Shown here: positions 45,235 through 57,094 of the stretch, piece after piece
Position numbering within the stretch: position 1 is the first letter of the stretch
Layout of the letters: each line of letters opens with the position of its first letter
DNA from: Ontholestes murinus
Lineage: Eukaryota; Arthropoda; Insecta; Coleoptera; Staphylinidae
DNA length: 64,000 nucleotides
Reading direction: 5' to 3'
Assembly (NCBI GenBank): GCA_963969525.1
Contig: OZ018393.1
Span: 32,958,538-33,022,537 of the forward strand
Made by a program: the position numbers and the translations under genes
The notes under the pieces: generated by a model
Told to the model about the DNA's origin: nothing
Seen by the model: only the letters and a program-made list of their open reading frames with translations
The model's database searches: none

Positions 45235-46270
45235 CATAAAAACGAAAATTCGCTCCTTGCAAAAAATTAGTAAATTATCGGTAGTCAATAAGGCAAAAGT
45301 ATACAGGGTGTGCCATTAGTGGGTGGATGGAAGATTGTAGGTTTATTAACGTAAATTTTAAAATCCGTGGTTGGGACACGGTAGAAGACAATTAAGGCTA
45401 CAAAAATTGTCAAAAACTGGATGCAAGAAAAATATCAGTTCAGTTCATATTAAAATCTTTTAAAAATGATTTAATTTGATGTTTTATTGATTCAAATCGG
45501 ATCAAAAATAAGCGAGATGCAGCACCAAAGGTTTTTCTTCAGTCAACCTGTACATTTAAATAAATACATATAAACACGTAAAATTCAAATTGCGTGATTA
45601 TTGAAATTTACGCAAAATAATGAAAAGGAGTGATAGTGATAGCAGTTGTGTTAGAAAATCAAACACTACTGTAGATGTTCCATATACATCATCTCCAAGA
45701 ATAACATTTCATAACTGTAACAACATCACATTCAATTTTAATAAATAAAAATTTGTTCAATGTTAATAAATAAAGAAATGTGTATTTGTGTTTTATAATT
45801 CATATGTGAAATCGTAGAAAAAGTATAGTCTTCAGCAAATGACCAAAGCTGTCGGAACGCCCTACAAAACCCTATAGTGTACAATTCGCATACAATGACC
45901 ATTGCCCACTCATATGAAATTTCATACTCGTGGGCAATGAGTATCATTCTATGCTCATTACACAATATACTAGAATCATAAGAGTGATAGGGGATTAAAA
46001 AAGGTTTCATGTAGATACGAACCTATCGTGGCCCTACGAAGCTGCCGTACCATTGCTCGACGAGTACTGCACTACCAGAACCAAAACTTACAACAAATAG
46101 CTTGTTAATAACAACTATCACGTGCCAACCTGCAAACGCGATTTTTCAACCGTATGCGAATTTTTGGCTGAATAAATGCTATGCGAATTATTCCAAATTT
46201 TTCCACATTTTTGTTTATTTTATTCCAATTTTAATTTCATTTTTTCCAACATTGTAAATTTGATCAGTTT
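45235..46270 (+). pseudogene. LINE-X 3' fragment interrupted by filler
   Basis: 45235-45298 matches 49100-49165 and 46012-46270 matches 49300-49560: the end of RT ORF2 (PVLDEY...TRTK-like) and 3' UTR with GCTGAATAAATGCT. About 170 bp of the LINE are missing and replaced by 45299-46011. That filler starts with TATACAGGGTGTGCC, like the end of a TA-inserting DNA transposon, but the other end was not found. It contains a cruciform at 45901-45938. Confidence 0.6.
45901..45938. repeat. Cruciform-forming palindrome
   Basis: ATTGCCCAC and GTGGGCAAT are exact 9-bp arms around a centre that includes the 14-bp palindrome TATGAAATTTCATA. Confidence 0.8.
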
Positions 46271-47199
46271 CTGTAATTCATATAAATTGTATATATTATT
46301 GTTACAAACACATTTTTTTTGTTAGGCAACCTTAGTCACACCAAAACTAAACCTCCCTCTCTCTACTTATTGCAAATTATATACGCAATTATAAATTGAA
46401 AATAAATTAATACAACTAATTTAAGCTTTCTAAGAAAGGAATTCAGTGAAAATATTCGCGCTGGTTTATAAATATGTTTTTCACATAATAGATAGAAATA
46501 CCTTACATTTCCGCATCCAAAATCGTTGAAAAAAGTAACACTTTTCGGCATAACAACACTTTTCTGCATAGCAACACTTTTTAGCATGTCAATGTCAGTG
46601 TCAGTTACATACATGTAGTAATATAAACAACACACGTACTATCTGTAATTATAACCTAATTTTTATATGTCAGTGTCAAAAATGAAATCGCAAACACCTT
46701 TATAATTGATGTTATATGCAGTATGTGAAAAAATAGTGTGTACAACGCGTGGGAAATGCGTAACATTTCCACACTTGTTGTACAAATAACTATTTAATTG
46801 TTATCTATTTGTAATAAATGTTATTTTGATGTAACTTTTAGATAGCTCACAACCGAGATTATAACCTTGAAATATAGATTATCATTGTGATTGCCATATA
46901 GTGATTTTTACAATTTTCCCATACATCCATAAATATTCAATTGCATTGAACTGGCTATGATAAGTTGGCAAGCGCAGAATTATTATTATTTATGTCCTGC
47001 TTGATTTGCTAATTCTCCAATTCCATTTTTTTATAGAATCATAACTATTCTAAGACATTTTTCAACCTCAACTAAAAAATCTCCATAAATAATTTAAAAA
47101 AGAAGAAAATAATTTTAACGGCCGTATCTGCCTGCCCGTTGACACAATATCTTAGGTACCGCTAAAAATTTTGAACTGAAACTCTGAACTGGAGATATT
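46271..47199. other. AT-rich interval with a short tandem repeat
   Basis: 46535-46590 holds three imperfect units of about 19 bp with the theme AACACTTTTC-GCATA. Nothing else was recognised. Confidence 0.5.
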
Positions 47200-47560
47200 C
47201 CAATAAATCCATTTTGTGCAATGCTGATAACACTTAATTTTTGGTTGTTTTTAGTACCCTATTTTTATTGAATGCCCTTTTCCCAATGCCAGCAATTCTA
47301 CATTCAACGTATCTACCGAAAATGTGATATTTTTATTGGACAAATACTGCATTTTCTTCCTGCAGTTATGACAATAGTCGACAAAAGTATGAAGCGTCGT
47401 CTAAAATAATTAAGATCGCTTGCTCAAGGTTAGAGAGTAGATTTTCTACAAACCACTTTTTAAACAAATCAGCACCTATATTATCATACAGGTAATACAG
47501 TATTTCTATATTTATGCTATTTGTTTATCTGTTCCCAGAAGTGCCCACCCACCTCCGACC
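47200..47560 (-). pseudogene. IS630-type DDE transposase relic
   Basis: The minus strand reads IGADLFKKWFVENLLSNLEQ, then AILIILDDASYFCRLLS and EYLQF-type remnants. NF.KWF...LLPNLE..SVIV.DNASYH is the catalytic block of a DDE transposase family frequent in insects, with DNA replaced by DDA. Only this central piece survives. Confidence 0.45.
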
Positions 47561-48085
47561 TTTCTTTTTTCAAATGGAAAGGTATGTCAAGTCACACCTT
47601 GTTTGAAAGATCTCTTCGCAAGGAATACAACACAATATTTATTTCTTAAATATTATCAAAGGCCAAGAGATAAGGTGGCGAAAAGCCGTAGCATTGAATC
47701 GAAATTATGTTGAAAAATACTGTTTTGTAGCAAAATAATAGAATAACATATTTGCATTTGAATGCTGAATATCGTACATAAACACCCAAATAACACGACG
47801 AAAGAACAGACATTGAAATATGATACAAAAAATTGTAATAAAAAATTAATTATGTTTGATTTCAAGAACCTACTAATTATTTTACCATTTCTTCTAATTG
47901 AAACGTATATGTAATTTATTATTTATCATAAATGTAATCATTCTAAGCAAAATATTGAAGCATATTGAATACAAATTATATATAGAAAAATAGTCATAAA
48001 GATCTATTTGTAAAATTAACCATGTGTTAACCACAAATAATTATTGAAAAAATTTTAAATTACTTAAAGACACAGTTATGTTAAT
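47561..48085. other. AT-rich interval, no feature seen
   Basis: Nothing recognised. Confidence 0.5.
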
Positions 48086-48265
48086 GTTTCCATGCGCTCC
48101 GAAAGCTTAGTTTTACAGAAAGTGCGAGAAGGACAAGGAAGTTATCAGTGTAGATGTCAGTGAGAAGAACAACGCCCCTCCCGTAACTGTGATAGGGACA
48201 ACATTCATGTATTCAAAACGAAAGGATGCATAATTAAAGCAAATAAAAGGGACGATTCTCAAAAA

Positions 48266-48825
48266 TTGAAAGATGTGACCGTATTATTAAATCAAACACT
48301 GGAAGAAACACAATTAAATTACGAACAAATTGCAGCTTTGTTGAAACGAAAATTTACTCCCGAAGACGAGACATTGTATGAAATGGAAATTGCTGATCCC
48401 ATTAATCAAGGAGAGGCATTGGGTTTTCCACAAACCACAAAGAGATTTGTCCCGCTTGCAAATTTGGACGAGGAATAAATGTTCCTCTTCGATTGATCTT
48501 GTCTCCACGAACATAATTAATGCGTCTGCCTCTTCTTCAAATACTGTACCACAGGTAACAGTAATCGCAGAGATATTTAACATAATTGGCAAAAACAAAA
48601 GCAAGAAAGCCAGCAAACTACCAGAAGTGGTGGACCATATCGATGCCTCGTTTGCTGAGTTAAAATGCCAAGCGCAAATCAACACGACAATGAAGTACGG
48701 CCGAGGACAAGCGCAATACAAACCGGCAACAAGTGAAGACCCCACGAAATTAACGTATGAACTTAAGCAATTTAATGTTTCCTATTTTACATTCACACCC
48801 AAAGAACAACGAATCCATTCTTGAC
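48266..48825 (+). pseudogene. LINE-X ORF1 fragment
   Basis: Frame one reads LLNQTLEETQLNYEQIAALL then KRKFTPEDE; after a stop at 48476-48478 a second frame gives VTVIAEIFNIIGKNKSKKAS, and YELKQFNVSYFTFTPKEQRI at the end. The last block resembles the F.TFTPKE.R......GL region of Jockey-type ORF1 proteins. Confidence 0.6.
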
Positions 48826-48930
48826 TGAGGAAAGCATTCAGATAAGGAGGGCATTAAAACAGAAAAAATGTCGTTAATAACAAGCAGCTCGCATTGTCAA
48901 TGATATCTCATTGAAATTCAATAAGTAAAA

Positions 48931-49395
48931 TTGCAAATACAAGCCGATTTGATCTATGCTTACTTCAATAAATGGAAAATCTGCATCAGTGCAGATAAAT
49001 TTGAAACGATAGGATTATATAAAAAGAACACTCTGATTAAGTATTTACTTGGTACCGGTAAAACCGTAAATACCTTGGAATGCAGGGGTGTAATACGCTC
49101 TCTCTATCAGCTCCTTCCCAAAAATCAGTAAATTATCAGTAGCCAAGGCAAAACTATATAATACCGTCAATTGGCCGGTGATGGTTTATGTAGTTCCCGT
49201 GTGGAACTGTGCATCGCGCACACGAAGCCAAAATTCACAGGTAATTCAGAACAAGTTTTAAGACTCGTATTGGGAAAAGACAGATACGTACGTATCATGG
49301 ACCTACACAACGAAGCGGCTGTACCAATTCTCGAGGAGTATTGCACTACTAGAACAAAAAAAATCTACAACAAACAGCTTATAACAATCCACTAA
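48931..49395 (+). pseudogene. LINE-X ORF2 C-terminal end
   Basis: ADLIYAYFNKWKICISADKF (the block after YADD), then KLSVAKAKLYNTVNWPVMVY, and VLRLVLGKDRYVRIMDLHNE then AAVPILEEYCTTRTKKIYNK to the stop. The RLVL......R..DLH.E......I.EY order is typical of Jockey ORF2 ends. Frameshifts lie near 49075 and 49165. Confidence 0.68.
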
Positions 49396-49626
49396 TGGAC
49401 ACAATCGCTTGTCACACTCACACACGCGTTTTTTTCAACCTATACGCAAAGTTGTGTGCTGAATAAATGCTGTGCGATTCATTCCAAACTTTTGTTTATT
49501 AGTTTTATTCCAAATTTAATTTCATATTATCCATATTTCCAAGTTTTATCAATTTATATAATTCTTATAAATTATATATTTCATTATTAGAAACACAAAT
49601 TTATGTTTGGCTACCATAGTTACAGC

Positions 49627-49677
49627 AAAACTATACCTATCTCTCTCTAGTGGCGAGAGAGACACAGGTGTAGTTTT
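49627..49677. repeat. CT/GA hairpin repeat
   Basis: AAAACTATACCT-TCTCTCTC and GAGAGAGA-AGGTGTAGTTTT form an imperfect hairpin. Similar left arms occur at 39088-39135, with a hairpin, and 46343-46365, so this is a small dispersed repeat. Confidence 0.55.
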
Positions 49678-49689
49678 TCGGCACTGTCA

Positions 49690-50199
49690 CCATCGGCCGG
49701 CCCTGGACGGATGATGGCGCATTTTAAAATTTATCACAAAATTAACAACCGACCGCACATAAGCGTCAAGCCACGACCGATTAAGTATTCCGCATTTTAT
49801 ACCCATTTATAAATTGTAAATAAATGAGTTAAACCAATTTAAAGTGTTTTGTAAATATGTTTTAATTGTTATCGATTTACAATAACTGTTATTTTAGTGT
49901 TATTTTATAGTAGCGTATATCTGAAAATACAATCTTCAAATATTGCCCAGACCATCACAATGAACCAACAATGTAAATAATTTCTACACTTAATAAAAGT
50001 ATACTTATTATTTCTTTCAATTTTATATTTTGTTTCCGTTTAGGAAATCACAATAATGTTGAAAATTAAAATATAGATAGTAATGATTTTTGACTCTTTA
50101 ATTCTGCAATCGACTGATATTGCGATTCGAAATCTGAAATATTTTAATTTCAGGTCGAAAGGTAATTGTTCATTGTAGCGGACAGAAATTTATTCAATT
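49690..50199. other. AT-rich interval, no feature seen
   Basis: Nothing recognised. Confidence 0.5.
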
Positions 50200-50400
50200 T
50201 ATCAAATAAGTCTGGTGGCCTAATTATGTCTAGACTGATTTTTTTTTAATTTACAAAAGGTTATTGAATGAATGATTCCTTACAAAATATTGCTGACTGT
50301 ATTTTGAGTGAATAGATCTTTCGCAGATGGTAAATATATTCTTTGAATCTCATTCCTAGATTTCGTTGTGTTTGTCCTATATAAACTTTTTGGCAAGTAA
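50200..50400 (-). pseudogene. Penelope-like GIY-YIG relic
   Basis: The minus strand reads TCQKVYIGQTQRNLGMRFKE, then YIYHLRKIYSLKIQSAIFC. YIGQT, the R...RFKEH block and the SAIA..C position are in order. The catalytic-Glu end is lost. It may be the same family as the neighbouring ribozyme-like repeat, but they are not clearly one element. Confidence 0.7.
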
Positions 50401-50639
50401 TTAGAAAAAACACGAAAATATTTTCGTAAATTTTACAACAAATAAGTCTTATTAAGACTACAAGAACTAATCACTTTTGAAACATCTACTTCTCTAGCTA
50501 ATACATTGACAGACATTGAATGATACAAAAATAATTTGCGTGTTACAAAATAGCAAGGCTATCAAAGCAACACTAGTTTGAACGTATTTCTTTCTGTAAA
50601 ATTAACAATGATTGAATGTACGTTAAATAGATTGTGAGT

Positions 50640-50815
50640 GACTATACTATGGTAATTTGGACCACGAAATAAATTTAGGTTGATGTAATTAAAAATAAAT
50701 TAACAAAAGCAATTAAATAATTTAATACTAAATTTTATAACCATCTGTAGACACGTGTTTTGATATTTCAATCTCTTCAATACAGCATTATTATAAAATT
50801 GATTTCAAACATAAA
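50640..50815 (-). repeat. Diverged repeat with hammerhead-like core, copy 2
   Basis: Reverse complement of the family member at 20581-20760. The similarity spans both sides of the ribozyme-like centre. Confidence 0.65.
50745..50785 (-). ncRNA. Degenerate hammerhead-like motif
   Basis: Minus strand: CTGTA, TTGAAGA (for CTGATGA), GAT-TGAAAT-ATC (stem II), AAAA (for GAAA), ACACGTGT, C, TACAG. Stem I (CTGTA/TACAG) pairs perfectly with a sequence different from the intact copies, so this looks like an independent family whose core has decayed. Confidence 0.5.
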
Positions 50816-51111
50816 TAAAAACATTTACTAAAATATATTATTACATATATATTTATTATTTTTGGCAAGTGTTGCAATTAATTGACTATATTTCTAATTT
50901 TTGAATGTCTTTCCTAGTAATAATCTTAATTTGTTTCCTAGTAATAATCTTAATTTTGTGTTTGTGTAAATAGGAGGGCGGAGGTTAATATTTTTGTGAA
51001 ATGTATTCAATTTATGTTCAAAAAAGGTTGTATTGATATATTTATTTTGTGTGATTTCTGTGTTGAGTTTTAAGTAGGTTATGGACTGTATTTTAGTTCT
51101 ATTTAGGTGCT

Positions 51112-53001
51112 TATACAGGGTGAGTTTTTTTCGATGTTCTCTATAGGGATCTCAGAAACTATAAGAGATAGAGAAACGGTTAAATGGGGAAAGAAGTGTA
51201 GATTTACGAGACGAATATAATTCCACTTTCAAAGTTTTCAAAAAAGTCAAGGGTAACTAGATATTTTGAATAAAGTAAAATGTATCAATTTTTTCAAATC
51301 AATATATCTCGGTTATTATAACAGATAGAAAAAAACTGTAATGGACAAAGTTTTAGATAATTTTATGCAGATTAATAAAAAATAATCAGAAAATTTTTAT
51401 CGCGATTATTTTCCGAGATATGATGCAAACTTACATTTTTTTAAATGGAAACCATAGTTGGCTGTGACCTCATTCAAAAGGTTTTTTTTTTTTCTTTAAT
51501 ACAATATGGCATACGACATAGTTATTTCTAAAAATGAGTGAGTTATAGTGATTTTAAATTTTATTATAAATAAAAAATGGGTAGCCATGAAAACGGTGAA
51601 AGTAAAACAATTGCAGTTGTTTATAATATTAACAATATTGTAATTATTAGTTTTACAGAGATAAACCAAAATAAAACAGCTGCATAAAGTAATTCTGTAA
51701 TTATCAATATATCAATGGAAGAGAAATTTTAGTATTAAAAAAAATGGTCCAAGAGTCCACTATTAATACTATAATGACATAAATTATATCTTTTTAAAAT
51801 TGAATTTATGGCTTTTTGACTATTCTCATGTAAATTGAATTAAATGTTTCAATAACAACTAGTTTATGATCCTCCACAGATTGATATGATTTTTCATATA
51901 CTTTGTTTTTTACATAACCCCACAGAAAAAATTATAAAACGCGCAGATCGGGAGATCTAGGTGGCCCTGCGATTGGTTTATTTCTTCCCACTTATGAGTT
52001 AGGAAAAGCATCATTTAAATAATTGGTAAAGCCAACCTGTTATCAGGTGGAGCACCCTCATATTGAAACCATTTTAATCTTGCTTGTAATGATAAATTTA
52101 AACAATCGAGCGTATCTTCAAATGTTTTCTGAAGAAAATGAAAGTAATCAGTTTCACTTAGTGAGCTTTCAAAAATATATGGACCGAGAATTATTAATCC
52201 AAACACACCATGGATTAAACCCAAATTTAATTTGTAGTTTTCTCTGTGAAACTTCTCGTGGATTCTCTTAAGTTCATCTAAGTTCATTGTGGCGATTAAA
52301 AATACCACAATTAGTGAATCGTGATTCATCTGTTCATAATATTTTTGTCAGAAACGTATTATCCTCTTGACAAATGGATTTATACCACATACAGAAGGCC
52401 ATTTGATAATTACAAAATTATTATTCTTATGTTGGTTTTTCATTTTTATTTAACTTTGCAGAACTAATAATTACAATATTGCTATTATTATAAACAACTG
52501 CAATTGTTTTACTTTCATCTTTTTCATGGCTACCCATTTTTTATTTATAATAAAATTTAAAATGACTATAACTCACTTATTTTTAGAAATAACTATGTCG
52601 TATGTCACATTGGATTAAAGAGAAAAAAATTACCTTTTGAATGAGGCCATAGCCAACTATGGTGTCCATTTAAAAAAATGTAAGTTTGCGTCATATCTCG
52701 GAACATAATGGCGATAAAAATTTTCGGATTATTTTTTATTAATCTGCATAAAATTATCTAAAACTTTGTCCTTTACAGTTTTTTCTATCTGTTATAATAA
52801 CCGAAATATATTGATTTGAAAAAATTGACACTTTTTACTTTTTTCAAAATATCTAGTTACCCTTGACTTTTTTGAAAACTTTGAAAGTGGAATTTTATTC
52901 GGCTCGTAAATCTACACTTCTTTCCCCATTTAACCGTTTCTCTATCTCTTATAGTTTCCGAGATCCCCATAGAGAACATCGAAAAAAACTCACCCTGTAT
53001 A
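51112..53001 (-). mobile_element. DNA transposon with about 560-bp inverted ends
   Basis: The left arm 51112-51676 and right arm 52441-53001 are reverse complements with roughly nine in ten bases matching, both starting TATACAGGGTGAGTTTTTTT. TA is the likely target duplication. A decayed transposase lies between them. Inverted ends this long are unusual for an IS630/Tc1-mariner relative. Confidence 0.88.
51800..52430 (-). pseudogene. DDE transposase relic (IS630/Tc1-mariner type)
   Basis: Minus strand: LGPYIFESSLSETDYFHFLQ, ARLKWFQYEGAPPDN (second catalytic block; the Asp of FQ.DGAPPH reads Glu), GRNKPIAGPPRSPDL (third block) and FFLWGYVKNKVYEKS. The N-terminal helix-turn-helix and first Asp region are missing, and stops are present. 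It is contained within the long inverted ends. Confidence 0.78.
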
Positions 53002-53059
53002 TTAGTTTCTTAATATGTTTATATTGTAATTTAAAGTTTCCCCAATTTCTAATGTTAAA

Positions 53060-55960
53060 TTTAGTTCTTTAGGGGATCGTTATCAAGCTTATCGTAGAAG
53101 GCTACTGCAGTCTCTCGGATGAACTGCATCATACTCGGTGTGGATGTCTCTCTGTGAATTTGTGAGTTCCGCATATAAGGCGTCGTGTCAGACTCTGTCA
53201 AACGCCTTATAGACGTCAAGGAATACTGCAGCAGTGTCTCTTTTGATAGCAAAGCCTTTAGAGATGTACTCGGTCACCCTCAAAAGCTGGTTATTAGCTG
53301 ACATGTGAGCTCCGAAGTCGGCCTGTGAATCTGGAATAATTTTATGGTCTTCAGTGTAGACCGAAAGATGCACTAGCAGGACCTTTTCAAGAATTTTGCC
53401 TAAAGATCTAAGCAAACTGGTCCACGCACGGTCTGAATTAAAAATATATGATCGGACGGATCGGTTGACCTTATCATACAAGTTGTCGTCATCCATCGCC
53501 AGAGTTCAACATGAATTGCGAACGCTTCTGCTTTTTAGGAATCTGAGAAGGCGAGTCCTCTCGCGCCATGTAACGCATAGTTACAAGGTTTACCTCACTT
53601 GAGCCTTTTGAAAAACCCCCATACAGAATGTGGGTGCTCATTAAACGACTCAAATCGTTTTTCCCAACGCTCATTACGCAGGAAGCGTAATTGGTCTCTC
53701 ACCGGGTGAGCTAGTTGATTTGCTTCCGTACGGAAGGATAGATCTCCAGTATTATGCCATCTACGGTGAGCGAGCTTTCTGTCCCGGATGAGAGTCTTGA
53801 GCTCGGGGAGAATATGAAGAGGTTCAACCTGTGAGGATGTCCTGCACTCTGTGGACTCTTTATGAGCTTTGAGGATGACCGAGGAGAGTCTAGTGATAGC
53901 TGCTTCTAGGTCAATCGTCAAATTAATGACTGGAAGGGGAACGATAGAATTTTCCACCTTCGTCTTGTAATTAGGTCAGTTAATTGTTTTAATTTTTCTA
54001 GTCGGGCTAGATGCTCAGACTGCAATGTCTAAAAAGTAGGATTATGGTTGGAGCTGAGCTTATTGGAAGACTAAATGTTGTGGTTTGACAATTGACATTC
54101 GAGAAAACGGCTATTTTAAGCACATCACGCGGGACATTAGAATCAGAGTAGAAAAAAGTAGGGCTTCCTTGGCCCATTGCTCGGATATTTAAGTTCGAGT
54201 TGGTGATGAACTGTCGAAGGATTCTACCATTACGCCCACCATAATGGTTGGCATGTTGTAATTAAAGACAAGATTTAAGTCATCATGTTTAAGAAGATTG
54301 GATGGCGAATGGAAAGCAGAGACGATTTTGAAGTGACCGTGTTCTGTGTTAAGAACAATCGCAATTGTGTTTATAATCAACAGATTGTCGAGCCTAAGCT
54401 GTGAGTGATCGAGCCCCTTCTTAATAAAGAGGCGCTGCGCCATGACTTGGGTCGTTGTTATTGACCAGTAGGTATGTGATACTCGAGACGAGTTTCGTTT
54501 ACCAGCATGATATGGATATCATTCTCCTAAACGAATAGTTCGAGCTCGTCAATTCGCTTTCCAGAAAGCAATGCGAAGCAGCGGCGTGCGGTCCATTGAA
54601 GCGGAGGAAGCAGTGCTTACCTTGTAAAAAATAATATAAAATGATTTTTCATAAAGTAAATCAGAGCAATATTTTTATTTAGTATAGTTGAGAAAAATGC
54701 AGGGCCAGGCGCCTCTGGAGTCACGTGTGCAGTTGCGGTGTGTGAATGTAAATGTTTGATTTTTGTTTTATTGAAAAGACAACGATTTTCCTAATTTGTA
54801 GGTAAGTAAATTTAACTCACTTTCCTCGATTGCTTTCCTACTTTAAAATTCCACCGCACGCCACTGATGCGAATTAAATCTAAGTGATTTGTCAAATCAG
54901 GGTTTTCTGCAGAAATTTGTGGTTAGTGAAATGGTTGCATCTGCACTGGCCATTTAGTTAGCCGAGCCGAAATCTGTAGTGACAGCGTACCCGATGGTAG
55001 CCCTTTCGGCGTCAGTGTGTACCATTGCCAAGAGCCTTTGGAGTAGCTCTTTATGCTCCTCGGAGTTACGAGGAGGGGGCGTTGTGCCCGGAAGACCCGT
55101 AAATCAGCAGGGGAGGCTGTAAACTGGACGTATGAAGCGTTGGAAGCCCTTGAGGTCCTCTGATAGGCCCAAGTGGACATAGGACAGCCACGATATCTAG
55201 CCGGGTGTTCGCCTTCCAATTTCCGCAACGAGGAGGTGCGGTTTTAAGAGTAATGACACAGTCGGAAGTATGGTGGTTTCCTACGCATTTCAAGCAAACG
55301 AACTTAGCTCTACAGAAGCGTTGGGAGAAGCCGACATTCTGGCAACGATGATACTGATTGATGGCCTTAGATTCAAGTTTCGGTTCCACCTTAACTGATA
55401 ACTCATTGATGCGGATAATGTCAAAGATTCTTTCACTCGCGTCTGATTTCTATACGTTGACGTACATCATCTGGAAAATTTTGCCATCACGGCCTGTCAT
55501 GCGGTGAATTTCGATTACCGGGATACCGTCCGCGACTAACATATCGCGGAACTCGTCAGTGGTTGTGTCAACGGGAATGTTATGCACGACCACTTTTAGT
55601 GTTTTTTCCTCTTCGGTAGGAAAGCTGTGATACTCGATATTAGATTAATCGTAGAAGGCGGTAACCTTTCGAAATTCAACCAGTGTTGCTACTTGGATGT
55701 AAATGCCGAGGGGAACTAAATGTTCTTTTCACTGCAATAGCAGACCAATTAGATTGTGTCCGCATGATGATGTGCGGCGGAGGTTTTGGTTGCTGCGTAG
55801 GAGCAGCGGTAGGCGGAGGGCACAGCGGATGAGCAGGAGCACTTCTCGTCTGTCCACCGAACCGAACAGACGTCAACATGCGAAAGCGCAAACAAAAACT
55901 GCACAGCTTCCAAGTTTGTACTTGTGATCCGCACCGAAATCGGCATCGACACCGGCAGCG
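53060..55960 (-). mobile_element. Jockey-family LINE, copy c, rearranged
   Basis: Minus strand. ORF1 region 54923-55960: knuckle-type CLKCVGNHHTSDC, Pro-rich ends. ORF2 region 53061-54500: endonuclease piece FIKKGLDHSQLRLDNLL, RWEKRFESFNEHPHSVWGFF, KILEKVLLVHLSVYTEDHKI, DTAAVFLDVYKAFDRV, then a jump to YMRNSQIHRETSTPS. Deletions remove the RT fingers, the YADD region and the 3' UTR. A hAT MITE sits inside. Frameshifts are frequent. Confidence 0.8.
54579..54866. mobile_element. hAT-type MITE, 288 bp
   Basis: Ends CAGCGGCGTGCGGT (left) and, from the right, CAGTGGCGTGCGGT are hAT-like inverted repeats. Flanks ATGCGAAG (54571-54578) and ATGCGAAT (54867-54874) are an 8-bp duplication with one mismatch, the hAT signature length. 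No coding capacity. Inserted between ORF1 and ORF2 of Jockey copy c. Confidence 0.85.
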
Positions 55961-56890
55961 CAACCTCTACCACTACTGCGAACTCCACCTCCACCACCCT
56001 CGCATGCCGCCTCCATGGCTTCCCAAATTCGCCCCCTTCATCAATAACCCACCCACCGACCAAATTATAATACAACTCATAACTGCCACCCTCTCGAAAC
56101 TACGCCCCACCCAAGCCATGGCCATCCAAGAAGCAGTCGCAACAGCAGCAGAAGAGCTTCTTGGACTTCAAGTTGTCTTAATCAACTCTTCATCAGTTCA
56201 CAAATCCCAGCCCCTCCTTAAAATAACTACAACCACCCAACAACTCTTCCATTACTCCACCAATCTGCCTGAAAAGGACTGATACCATTCCTCTAATTCA
56301 TTCCAACTTCCTCATCACTTCCTCTCGCGACATCGACATCTCATCACCAGCCAGCAAGCTCATGTCTTCCAGGACCTGGACCCTCCGCCAGACTTCGCCA
56401 GCCATGTTGTTCCCACTCTACGCCACTACAAGTCTGCAAAGGCAAAAGCCTACATCAGACGATAAACTACGGTGCGAAGGCACCACTGGACCAGAAAACC
56501 AGAGCCCCACTGAGCAAGCTGTGGCCTATCATCAACACCAAGTCTAAATTATCATACAAGAACAGGGCTAGGCTCTTCACAATAATGATTAGGCCACAAC
56601 TAACGTACGCAGCACCGATATGTGGTTAATGCAGGTCTTCACAAATGGCTCTCTCCAGCGCACGCAAAATGTTGCCTTCAGACGTGTGCTAAATGCACCA
56701 CCATACGTCAGAAATTCCATCATACACATGAGGGTGCCGAGTGTATTGTAGTTCATAAAACAGATTTCTGTAAACTTTTACAGTAAAATAGACAACAATC
56801 CTCCTCATGGAATTAATTTTCCTAAATACAAGGCTGATAACAAACATCATCGCCCAAGACAAATTCTAATTAACAATAATTAGACAATTT
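55870..56890 (+). mobile_element. Jockey-related LINE, copy d, internally deleted
   Basis: The start MRKRKQKLHSFQVC and a Pro/His-rich frame (55878-56282) look like an ORF1. The sequence then passes to the RT end: LSKLWPIINTKSKLSYKNRA, MIRPQLTYAAPI, LNAPPYVRNS and NNPPHGINFPKYKADNKHHR. It is a diverged relative of the other Jockey copies, with most of ORF2 missing. It lies head-to-head with copy c, and a related ORF1 start occurs at 61319 (minus). Confidence 0.65.
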
Positions 56891-57094
56891 CATTCACACG
56901 ACATTCACCGGCCGTTTGTATGTGCGCCCAGGGGTGTTTATGTATATTTTTTTATGGTTGTCTACATATGTGTTTTTGTGTATTTTGAGTGTGTGTGCGT
57001 GGTGTTGTATATACTTTTTTTAAGCCTATACGTGTGTGTTTAAGTAATTGTAAGCATTTTGTTTTGTTTTTCTTGCAGTTACTGAGTATATGTT

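Larger units (their letters stand above)
48090..49560 (+). mobile_element. LINE-X, Jockey-like, internally deleted
   Basis: ORF1 (48266-48830, broken) is followed almost directly by the last third of ORF2 (48931-49395) and a 3' UTR. The ORF1 C-terminus and the whole endonuclease and RT core are missing. A second 3' fragment of the same family lies at 45235-46270. Confidence 0.65.
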
